NCBI GenBank assembly: GCA_028279425.1 | Contig: JANQNV010000172.1 | Coordinates: 18,579-82,578, forward strand | Length of the DNA: 64,000 nucleotides | Source: Longimicrobiales bacterium | GTDB taxonomy: Bacteria > Gemmatimonadota > Gemmatimonadetes > Longimicrobiales > Gaopeijiaceae | Reading direction: 5' to 3' | Shown here: positions 8,646 through 15,917 of the stretch, piece after piece | Layout of the letters: each line of letters opens with the position of its first letter | Position numbering within the stretch: position 1 is the first letter of the stretch | Position numbers and translations under genes: made by a program | The notes under the pieces: model-generated | Databases searched by the model: none | Seen by the model: only the letters and a program-made list of their open reading frames with translations | Told to the model about the DNA's origin: nothing

Positions 8646-9934
8646 GGGGCCGGCACCGACATCTCGGCTTTCCGATCGAGCGTACGACCCTCCAGAACGG
8701 CCTGCGGGTCGTCGCCGCCCCGGATCCCTCGTTCCCCGTGGTGGCGATCAACCTCTGGTACGACGTCGGCTCCAAGGACGAACGCCCAGGTCGGTCGGGA
8801 TTCGCGCACCTGTTCGAACACATGATGTTCCAGGGGTCGGCCAACGTCGACAAGAACGGCCACTTCGAGCACGTCGAGCGGGCGGGGGGATCCGTGAACG
8901 GCTCGACCTGGTTCGACCGGACCAACTACTACGAGACGCTCCCTTCGCACCACCTCGACCTCGGTCTCTGGCTCGAGTCGGACCGCATGGGGTTCATGCT
9001 CGAGGCCATGACCCAGGACAAGCTCGACAACCAGCGCGACGTCGTGAAGAACGAGAAGCGACAGCGCTACGACAACCAGCCGTACGGCGATTGGGACGAG
9101 CACTTGCAGGCGCTGGTGTGGCCCGAGGATCATCCGTACCACCACACCGTCATCGGCTCGATGGAAGACCTCGATGCGGCATCGCTCGACGATGTGGCCG
9201 AGTTCTTCCGCACCTACTACCTGCCCAACAACGCCGTACTCACGGTGGCGGGAGACGCCGAGCCCGAGCGGGTGTTCGAGTCTGCCGAGCGTTGGTTCGG
9301 CGGCCTGCCCCCCGGAGCCGAGCCGCCGCCGATACCGGGGGTGACCCACGTCGCACCCGTGCTCGGTGAGACCCGTCGGGTGGAGCTCGTTCGCGACGTG
9401 CCCCTGCCTCGCCTCATGATGGCGCTTCGCATCCCACCCTTCACCGATCCTCGCTTCGACGCGATCGATCTCGCGACACAGATCCTGGGTCAGGGCAAGG
9501 GCTCCCGGCTCTACCGCTCGCTGGTGCGCGAGCAGCGGATCGCTCGAAGTGTGGCGACCTTCGCCTTCCCGCTGGTGGCGGGCGGGTCGATGATGGTCGC
9601 CTTCGCGACCGGCTTCCCCGGGGGCGACCTGGCGCGACTCGAAGCGGCCCTCGGAGCCGAGTTGGAGGGGATGGTCGATGTGTCCGATGCGGAGGTCGAG
9701 CGCGGCCGCACGCTCGCCGAGGCTCGCGAGGTGCGAGGGCTCGAGTCGATGGCGCATCGGGCCGATCAGCTCTCGATGTACACGACGATCTTCGACGCCC
9801 CGGAGCGGCTCAACGACACCGTAGCCCGGATTCGGGCCGTCCGGACCGACGACGTGCGTGATGCGGCGAGAACGTTCTTCGGTGCAGACAACCGGGCCGT
9901 CGTCGCCTATCGCCCCGAGGGAGATCGTCGATGA
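8642..9934 (+). CDS. M16-family zinc metallopeptidase, catalytic subunit
   Basis: The 430-residue protein carries the inverted zinc motif HLFEH (His56, Glu59, His60) and the downstream glutamate region DVVKNEKRQRYDN, so it should be catalytically competent. M16B enzymes usually work as pairs of an active and an inactive half enclosing a peptide-degradation chamber, and the next gene supplies the inactive half. The ATG at 8642 overlaps the previous TGA. The longer in-frame extension upstream is antisense or out-of-frame noise over the TPR gene. No convincing signal peptide is visible, so the location is uncertain. Confidence 0.92.
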   Translation: MRGRHRHLGFPIERTTLQNGLRVVAAPDPSFPVVAINLWYDVGSKDERPGRSGFAHLFEHMMFQGSANVDKNGHFEHVERAGGSVNGSTWFDRTNYYETLPSHHLDLGLWLESDRMGFMLEAMTQDKLDNQRDVVKNEKRQRYDNQPYGDWDEHLQALVWPEDHPYHHTVIGSMEDLDAASLDDVAEFFRTYYLPNNAVLTVAGDAEPERVFESAERWFGGLPPGAEPPPIPGVTHVAPVLGETRRVELVRDVPLPRLMMALRIPPFTDPRFDAIDLATQILGQGKGSRLYRSLVREQRIARSVATFAFPLVAGGSMMVAFATGFPGGDLARLEAALGAELEGMVDVSDAEVERGRTLAEAREVRGLESMAHRADQLSMYTTIFDAPERLNDTVARIRAVRTDDVRDAARTFFGADNRAVVAYRPEGDRR

Positions 9935-11289
9935 CGGCGCCTGACCGCACACGTCCCCCGGCACCGGGTCCGATCCGTCCCTTCGACGTGCCCCCGATCG
10001 TGCGGCGACGCCTCGCCGGGGCCCTGCCCGTTCAGATCGTGCCGATGCCCCGGCTGCCCGTGGTGTCGGCGGCCTTCGTCTTGCGCGGCGCCGGCGAAAC
10101 GGCGGTGTCGCCCGAGCAGGCGGGCCTGGCCTCACTCACCTCCGCCGCTATCGAGGGAGGGACGCGGCGGCGGAGCGGGACGGCGCTGGCCGAAGCGCTC
10201 GAGGCCGTCGGGGCCGACGTCTCGGTCCGGACCGGCTGGGACAGCACCATGGCGTCGATTTCGTGTCTCACCGATCGCTGGGCGGAAGGCCTCGACCTCC
10301 TTGCCGAGATGGTGCTGGCCCCCTCGTTTCCCGACGCCGAGGTCGATCGCGTACGGGAGCAGGCGCTGGCTGGAATCCAGCAGCGCGCGAAGGACCCCGC
10401 TGCGCTCGCAGCGGATCGCTCCGTCGGCCTGTTCTACGCCGAGGGGGAGCCGTACGGACGCGGCGTTCAGGGGACCGAGGCCACGGTGCAGTCCTTCGAG
10501 CGGGCCGACCTCGCGCGATTCGCCGAGCGGGCCTACCGCCCGGAAGGAAGCGGTCTGGTGGTGGTCGGCGACGTGTCGCCCGACGAGGTGCTGCGCGTGC
10601 TCGAGGGTCTGCTCGCCGGCTGGGCGGGTGCGGCGCCGGTGCCGGACGCCCCCGAGGGCCACGCCCGATTCGGCCATCGCTCGGTACATGTGATTCATCG
10701 ACCGGGTGCGGTCCAGAGCGAACTGCGACTGGGGCATCCGGGTGTCCCTCGCACCGTCGCCGACTACCCCGCGCTCGTCGTGGCCAATGCGGTACTCGGG
10801 GGGACGTTCGGGTCGCGCCTGAACATGAATCTCCGCGAGGCGAAGGGGTACACGTACGGGGTTCGTTCGAGCTTCGCCTTCCGCCGTGGCCCGGGGCCGT
10901 TCACCGTGTCGACGGCTGTCGACACCGATGTCACCGCCGACGCCATCGGCGAGGCGCTCGGCGAGATCGACCGCTACCTGGCCAACGGTCCGACCCCGGA
11001 CGAAGTGCGTACCACTCGCGACTACATCGCCGGCGTGTTTCCTCTTCGTCTCGAGACGACCGGTCGAGTGGCGGGTCGTGTGGCCGAGCTGATGATCTAC
11101 GGACTGTCGGACGACGCGTGGGTGCGCTACCGCGACGACATTCGGTCGGTCGAAGTCGAGGCCGCCCACCGAGCCATTCGCGCGCACGTGTCGCCCGACC
11201 GGATCACCGCGGTCGTGGTCGGCGACGCGGAGGCCGTGACCCCCGGCCTCGAGGCGCTCGATCTGGGGCCGGTGACCGTCCACGAATAG
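9931..11289 (+). CDS. M16-family peptidase homologue lacking the zinc motif (partner subunit)
   Basis: The 452-residue protein has the M16 fold signatures VLRGAGE, RGVQGTEATVQSF, VANAVLGGTFGSRLNMNLRE and the substrate-loop motif AKGYTYGV. Where HxxEH should be it reads AGLASLTSAAIEGG, so the zinc ligands are missing. In M16B peptidases such a subunit completes the chamber around the active partner and contributes the arginine/tyrosine loop. It starts four bases before the end of the catalytic gene (ATGA), which fits equimolar synthesis of a heterodimer. Confidence 0.92.
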   Translation: MTAPDRTRPPAPGPIRPFDVPPIVRRRLAGALPVQIVPMPRLPVVSAAFVLRGAGETAVSPEQAGLASLTSAAIEGGTRRRSGTALAEALEAVGADVSVRTGWDSTMASISCLTDRWAEGLDLLAEMVLAPSFPDAEVDRVREQALAGIQQRAKDPAALAADRSVGLFYAEGEPYGRGVQGTEATVQSFERADLARFAERAYRPEGSGLVVVGDVSPDEVLRVLEGLLAGWAGAAPVPDAPEGHARFGHRSVHVIHRPGAVQSELRLGHPGVPRTVADYPALVVANAVLGGTFGSRLNMNLREAKGYTYGVRSSFAFRRGPGPFTVSTAVDTDVTADAIGEALGEIDRYLANGPTPDEVRTTRDYIAGVFPLRLETTGRVAGRVAELMIYGLSDDAWVRYRDDIRSVEVEAAHRAIRAHVSPDRITAVVVGDAEAVTPGLEALDLGPVTVHE

Positions 11290-11402
11290 AGCGGCGCTTC
11301 CACGGGGTCGCCGTGGTCGTGCAACGCTCGGGCGGGGCGGCCGTATCCAAGCGGGAGTCGGGTGTCGCCCGACGAGCGGGATTCCGAGCAGAGAGGTCGT
11401 CG

Positions 11403-12002
11403 ATGAGCAGCGTCGCGGATGCGGGTCGGGTCAAGCGGGTGCCGGTCTACAGGGGCCGGATCGTCGACCTCTCGGTGGACACCGTGCGGTTTCCCGATGG
11501 GTCGGTCGGCGACCTGGAGTTCATCGCCCATGCCGGGGCGTCGTGCGTGCTCCCGGTGCTGGGCAGCATCGACGAACCGGACCCCGACGTCGTGCTGCTG
11601 AAGCAGTATCGCTACGCCGCGGGAGGGGTCATGTGGGAGGTCCCAGCCGGTATGCCGGACCGACCCGGCGAGCCCTGGGACGAGTGCGCGCGTAGAGAAC
11701 TCGAAGAGGAGACCGGCTGGAAGGCGGGAACTCTGCGGCCGTTGACCCGGATTCATACGACACCGGGATTCACCGACGAAGTCATCCGTCTCTGGGTCGC
11801 CTCCGAACTCGTCGAAGGGACGGGGCAGCTCGACGACGACGAGTTCGTCGAAGTGGTGCAGATGCCCATGTCGCGAGCCGTCGAGATGGTGCGAGACGGG
11901 ACGATCACCGACTGCAAGAGCATCGCGACGCTGCTGTACGCGGCGCATTTCGTGATCGGTCCCGACGCGGCGGCGCGCCGGGATGGCAGCGGCCCGCCAT
12001 AA
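11403..12002 (+). CDS. Nudix hydrolase, ADP-ribose pyrophosphatase-like
   Basis: The 199-residue protein has a Nudix core RRELEEETGW preceded by the loop AGMPDRPGEPWDECA. The spacing between the first glycine and glutamate appears one residue longer than the textbook pattern. The N-terminal beta strands (VYRGRIVDLSVDTVRFPDG), the VVLLKQYRYA strand and the C-terminal DCKSIATLLYA resemble ADP-ribose pyrophosphatases, which cleave ADP-ribose to AMP and ribose 5-phosphate. The start ATG follows GAGAGG by six bases. It lies 113 bases after the M16 pair, so it may have its own promoter. Substrate specificity is not certain within the superfamily. Confidence 0.9.
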   Translation: MSSVADAGRVKRVPVYRGRIVDLSVDTVRFPDGSVGDLEFIAHAGASCVLPVLGSIDEPDPDVVLLKQYRYAAGGVMWEVPAGMPDRPGEPWDECARRELEEETGWKAGTLRPLTRIHTTPGFTDEVIRLWVASELVEGTGQLDDDEFVEVVQMPMSRAVEMVRDGTITDCKSIATLLYAAHFVIGPDAAARRDGSGPP

Positions 12003-12221
12003 GGGCGGAGGGAAGAGCAGCAGCGCAGATCGGGGCGTGTCGCAGCAGTGTCCTCCGTAGAGGACGAACAGCGATCGGGCGCATGGTTGAGCGGCCACAT
12101 CGCACATGGCACGGAAGCTGCACTCCCGGTCGTCGTGTCGGCATGCAGGACACGCCTCCGGACCGACCGGAGACGAACATCGGGATCAGCCGGCGGATCC
12201 CTCCTCAAGGAGAGGTGGAAC

Positions 12222-12878
12222 ATGGGTGCTAAGGCGACGAACAGACCTCTGACGGACCATGCGGCCCGCGAGGGTGGCGCCGTACAGCATCGCAAGCATC
12301 TGAGGGAGATGGGCGACAGCCAGGTCGTCCAGTCGTTCCTCGACGGCGACCAGCGGGCCTTCGGTGAGTTGGTGCGGCGCTACGACAGCCGGCTCCTCAA
12401 CTTCGTCTACCGTACGGTGGGCGACCGCGAACGCGCGCAGGACCTCGTCCAGGAGACCTTCGTCCGGGTCTACCGGCACATGGAGCGCTTCGACCAGACG
12501 AAGAAATTCTCCACCTGGATCTACACCATCGCCAGCAACCTCGCGAAGAACGAGCTCCGCAATCGGTCGCGAAACCCGTTGGTGCTGTTCCAGGCGATCA
12601 AGCAGAACTGGGACGCCGACCACCGCCCTCTCGAGTGGGAAGACACGCAGTACAAGCCGGACGATCTCTTCCGGAAGCGCCACCTCAAGGAGAAGGTCGA
12701 CGAGGCGGTGGCCCAGCTACCGGAGCACCATCGCATCGTCTTCGTGCTCCGCGAACTGCAGGGGAAGACCTACGAGGAGATCTCGGAGATCACCGGGGTC
12801 AACCTCGGCACGGTGAAGAGTCGGCTCAATCGGGCGCGGAACAACTTCGCCCAGATCATCGCCCCGATGATCGGCTGA
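12222..12878 (+). CDS. ECF-type RNA polymerase sigma factor (RpoE/SigW-like)
   Basis: The 218-residue protein has sigma region 2 (FGELVRRYDSRLLNFVYRTV, then DLVQETFVRVYRH and FSTWIYTIASNLAKNELR) and region 4 (QLPEHHRIVFVLRELQGKTY, then EISEITGVNLGTVKSRLNRA). It should direct a stress regulon. The ATG at 12222 is preceded by AAGGAGAGG at optimal spacing. The frame is open further upstream to 12048, but that part lacks sigma homology and a ribosome site. The 219-base leader contains several short perfect hairpins, including GTCCTC-CGTA-GAGGAC at 12050-12065. The anti-sigma gene follows after a hairpin. Confidence 0.94.
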   Translation: MGAKATNRPLTDHAAREGGAVQHRKHLREMGDSQVVQSFLDGDQRAFGELVRRYDSRLLNFVYRTVGDRERAQDLVQETFVRVYRHMERFDQTKKFSTWIYTIASNLAKNELRNRSRNPLVLFQAIKQNWDADHRPLEWEDTQYKPDDLFRKRHLKEKVDEAVAQLPEHHRIVFVLRELQGKTYEEISEITGVNLGTVKSRLNRARNNFAQIIAPMIG

Positions 12879-12908
12879 TCCGGGGTCGAAGGTGCACGAG
12901 GCAGGACA

Positions 12909-12940
12909 CGGGGTCCCGGGCCGGATGGTCCGGGACCCCG
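12909..12940 (+). terminator. Strong hairpin between sigma and anti-sigma genes
   Basis: An 11-base-pair perfect stem (CGGGGTCCCGG with its complement) encloses a 10-base loop. No T-run follows, so it may act as a partial terminator or attenuator, or as an mRNA-stability element, rather than a full intrinsic terminator. Confidence 0.6.
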
Positions 12941-13035
12941 CTGCGTTCGGAGACCAGGTGGGCCTCTGCTCCGGGTGGAGTCTCCCGGCCTTCCGAGGGC
13001 GGGAACCCGACTCGGAGGGGGCTGTACAAAGAACC

Positions 13036-13602
13036 ATGGACTGCGATTGCAAGGACTTCATCCGGCATTTCTCCGACCACATCGACGGCACCGGGTCTCC
13101 CGAGATTCGCCGGGCCGCGGCCGCGCATCGAGATGCGTGTCCGAAGTGTCGTCGGTATGAGGAGGTCTACCTCCAGGGCCGGAATTTCCTGACGTCCGCG
13201 ATCGACGAGGTCTCGGTCGACGAGAACTTCCACTCCCGGCTGCAGCACCGATTGTTTCATGTCGACGACGAGCGCGCCCTCGCGCGGTCCACCGCCGGAT
13301 TCAACCCGTCGGCGATGGTGCTCGGCGCGGTCGCGATGGTAGGGGTGCTCATGGGGATTCCGCTGCTGTTCGAGCCCGATCCGGAGGTCGAGCTGTCGCC
13401 GATCGTCGTGAGTGTGCCCGCGAGTCGTCCGCTCGGTTTGCGCATGCCGCTTCCCTCCCTCATGCCGGCGTCCCTGTCACCTGCGGCGCTGGAGCTCGAC
13501 GGGGATGATCTCTGGCGCCAGTCGGCTGCCCTCTTCTACGACTACGCGCCTGCCCGGGCGAGGTACCGCGATGCGGCGGGGACTCGTCTCGGGCTTCAGT
13601 AG
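13036..13602 (+). CDS. Membrane-bound zinc-finger anti-sigma factor
   Basis: The 188-residue protein begins with a ZAS-type anti-sigma domain with His31-x3-Cys35-x2-Cys38 (HRDACPKC). One membrane helix follows at about 92-112 (PSAMVLGAVAMVGVLMGIPL), then a proline-rich extracytoplasmic tail of about 75 residues. Such proteins hold an ECF sigma factor inactive at the inner membrane until a stress signal releases it. The partner is presumably the sigma factor encoded just upstream, 157 bases away across a hairpin. The ATG at 13036 puts the zinc domain right at the N-terminus; the open frame extending upstream has no homology and covers the hairpin. Confidence 0.85.
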   Translation: MDCDCKDFIRHFSDHIDGTGSPEIRRAAAAHRDACPKCRRYEEVYLQGRNFLTSAIDEVSVDENFHSRLQHRLFHVDDERALARSTAGFNPSAMVLGAVAMVGVLMGIPLLFEPDPEVELSPIVVSVPASRPLGLRMPLPSLMPASLSPAALELDGDDLWRQSAALFYDYAPARARYRDAAGTRLGLQ

Positions 13603-13610
13603 GTAGGGGG

Positions 13611-14612
13611 GTGGCGGACCCGCTGCGGGCCGCGCTCGATCGTCACGGGCTGGGTGGCGTGTTCTTCCTGCACGGCCCCGACGCGTTTCGCCGAGAAGAG
13701 AGCGTGCGGACGATCGTCGATGCCCACCTCGACGAAGGTGTTCGGGATTTCAACCTCGACCAGTTGCGCGGCGCCGATGTCGACGTCGACACTCTGGCTT
13801 CGATTCTCGCGACCCCGCCGATGATGGCCGAATGGCGGGTGGTGGTGATTCGAGACGCGGACCCCCTGGCCGGAAGTCCGCGCGCCCGGAAGCTCCTCGT
13901 CGAATCCGCCCAGGGCGTTCCGCCGGGCCTCGCCTTCGTGATTTCCGGCGACACGTCGTCGTCATCGGCCAAGCTCTGGAAGGAGTTGCGCAAGACGGCC
14001 CGGGCGGTGGGCTTCCCGACCGTGTCACTCGACGACGTGCCGGGCTGGATCGTGGAGCGTGGGCGAGATGGGTTCGGGCTCGACATCGAGGAGTCCGCGG
14101 CGCGCGCGCTGGCGCACGCCGTGGGCACCGACCTCGGTGTGCTCGCCCAGGAGCTGGCCAAACTCAAGGAGTACACCGAGGGCCAGGCCTCGGTGACCCG
14201 CGACGACATCGCCGCGGTGGGCACCTACCTCCCGGCCCAGGACCGCTGGGAGTGGTTCGACATGGTGGCGCAGCGGCGCTTCGATTCGGCGGCGGCCGCG
14301 CTCCCCGTTCTTCTGAGCCAGGGCGAATCGGGAGTCGGGCTGACGCTGGCGCTCGGGACCCTCTTTCTGCGGTTGGGTATTGCCGTGGAGCGGGGGGTTC
14401 GAGCGCTCGAGTCGAGCTTGCCACCCCACCAGCGGTGGCTGGCTCGGAAGTTTGCGGGCCTGGCCGATCGATGGTCGGTCGACGAGGTTCAGATGGCGGT
14501 GCTCGGCCTGCTGCGCGTCGATCGATTGCTGAAGTCGAGTCCCTTACCCGAGGACGTCGTGCTCGAAGAATGGTTGTTGGGCCTGCAGGCTCGGGGCGCG
14601 GCGGCGGCATGA
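13611..14612 (+). CDS. holA: DNA polymerase III delta subunit (clamp loader)
   Basis: The 333-residue protein has the HolA layout: FFLHGPDAFRREESV, where the family has a degenerate nucleotide-binding-like strand-loop, FNLDQLRGADVD, the stretch MMAEWRVVVIRDAD, and later LAHAVGTDLGVLAQELAKL and the C-terminal collar helices. Delta opens the beta sliding clamp during clamp loading. It begins with GTG at 13611 after a run of G residues eight bases past the anti-sigma stop. It overlaps the next gene by ATGA at 14609-14612. Confidence 0.9.
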   Translation: MADPLRAALDRHGLGGVFFLHGPDAFRREESVRTIVDAHLDEGVRDFNLDQLRGADVDVDTLASILATPPMMAEWRVVVIRDADPLAGSPRARKLLVESAQGVPPGLAFVISGDTSSSSAKLWKELRKTARAVGFPTVSLDDVPGWIVERGRDGFGLDIEESAARALAHAVGTDLGVLAQELAKLKEYTEGQASVTRDDIAAVGTYLPAQDRWEWFDMVAQRRFDSAAAALPVLLSQGESGVGLTLALGTLFLRLGIAVERGVRALESSLPPHQRWLARKFAGLADRWSVDEVQMAVLGLLRVDRLLKSSPLPEDVVLEEWLLGLQARGAAAA

Positions 14613-15874
14613 CCCGCCTCGCTCGCCTCGTATTGGGCATCGCAGCCGGTGCGACCGCTGCGACGGGCGTCGCGTCCGAGGGCGCTGGGCAGAGCCTCCA
14701 CCTCGCCGAGTTGTTCGCGGAGCAGGGGCGCGTCGACGACGCGCGAGCCGAGGTGCTCGCCTGGTTCGAGATCCGGGAGGACGAGGCTTCGCCAGACGAG
14801 CTGCAGCACGGTCTCTGGCTTCGCGCGCGCCTCGCCGAAGACCCGGTCGTGGGCCGTGCCGACCTGGAAGCCTTCGTCGGCGAGTACCCGCAGGGCGCCT
14901 ACACGCCCCATGCGCTCGCGTGGCTGGCCGCCGCGGCCGACACCGAGGGTAACGAACGGCGGGCGGTGACGCTCTACCGACGCGTGCTCGACGACCATCC
15001 GGAGTCCTTGGTGGCGCCTGATGCGCGCGCGTGGCTCCGATCGCGCGGTGTGGCGGTCGAAGAGCCGACCCCGCCGGCTCGGCGTGTGGCTCCCGCGAGA
15101 AGACCCGATCCGGTGTCGACACGGGATTCGCTGGCATCCGCGGCGCGGGCCGACTCGCTCGCTCGTGCGGATTCGGTCGCGCAGGCCGATTCGGCTGCGC
15201 AGGCTTTCGAGCGCTTCGTGGCGAACGTCGACACCAGCGCCAAACTGTCGATGCCGGCTCGCGAGCCGGTGCGGGCCGACTCCGCGGCCGCCGACGTCTC
15301 CCCCGCAACCTCCTCCTCGGCCGACACCTCCGTCGCGACGCCGCGGCGGCCCGCGGTCGCAGATTCGGCGCTCGCGCCACCTGAAGCCGATCCGCCGACG
15401 TCCGCCCCCGAGGTCGTCGACTCGATCGCCAACGAGGTGACGGAGGTGGTAGACTCCGCCTCGGCCCTGCCCTCCGAGGCGACTCCGCCGCCCGCCGAGG
15501 TCGCGGCTGCGGATCCACCGGCCGCGGATCCACCGGCGCAGGAGACGACCCCGGCCGCCGACCCCGAGCCCGAACCGGAGTTCGAGAGCGTCCCACCCGG
15601 GCCTCCCGTGCCAGGAGCGGCGTCCGCGGGGTCGTTCGCCGTGCAGATCGGCGCCTTCCGCAACCCGGTCGGTGCCGGGGGGCTCGTCGACGAGCTGATC
15701 ACTGCGGGCTTCGATGCGCGGCTCGTTCAGGTGCCGATCAACGACCTTCTGCGGGTGCGGATCGGCCGCTACGCCACCCTCGAGGAGGCCCAGGCCGAAC
15801 TGGCGCGCGTCCAGGCCGGGGGCTACGACGGGGCGGTCGTCAGCGACGCACGACGCGAGACACAGGTTCGATGA
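14609..15874 (+). CDS. Exported SPOR-domain protein with TPR-like N-terminus
   Basis: The 421-residue protein has a signal peptide (RLARLVLGIAAGATAATGVA), then a TPR-like helical part up to about residue 145. A long low-complexity linker follows, rich in Ala, Asp, Ser, Pro and Glu and with repeated ADS units. The C-terminal SPOR domain (SFAVQIGAFRNPVGAGGLVD through LRVRIGRYATLEEAQAEL) occupies roughly residues 345-415. SPOR domains bind denuded peptidoglycan glycans at division sites, so this is probably a periplasmic cell-wall or division-associated protein. It is coupled to holA by an ATGA overlap, which probably reflects only shared transcription. A bidirectional hairpin follows directly. 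Confidence 0.87.
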   Translation: MTRLARLVLGIAAGATAATGVASEGAGQSLHLAELFAEQGRVDDARAEVLAWFEIREDEASPDELQHGLWLRARLAEDPVVGRADLEAFVGEYPQGAYTPHALAWLAAAADTEGNERRAVTLYRRVLDDHPESLVAPDARAWLRSRGVAVEEPTPPARRVAPARRPDPVSTRDSLASAARADSLARADSVAQADSAAQAFERFVANVDTSAKLSMPAREPVRADSAAADVSPATSSSADTSVATPRRPAVADSALAPPEADPPTSAPEVVDSIANEVTEVVDSASALPSEATPPPAEVAAADPPAADPPAQETTPAADPEPEPEFESVPPGPPVPGAASAGSFAVQIGAFRNPVGAGGLVDELITAGFDARLVQVPINDLLRVRIGRYATLEEAQAELARVQAGGYDGAVVSDARRETQVR

Positions 15875-15880
15875 GCGAAG

Positions 15881-15913
15881 GAGCCCCGCGACCCGACCTC
15901 GGGCGCGGGGCTC
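15881..15913. terminator. Bidirectional hairpin terminator
   Basis: A ten-base-pair stem (GAGCCCCGCG with its complement) is stacked on a five-pair inner stem (CCCGA/TCGGG) with one bulged A. It lies between the SPOR gene and the convergent dipeptidyl-peptidase gene, so it can end transcription from both sides. There is no clear T-tract. Confidence 0.7.
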
Positions 15914-15917
15914 ATCG

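Noticed and set aside
12048..12221. Longer start for the ECF sigma factor
   Set aside because: The extra 58 residues show no sigma similarity, and the ATG at 12222 has a near-perfect ribosome site.
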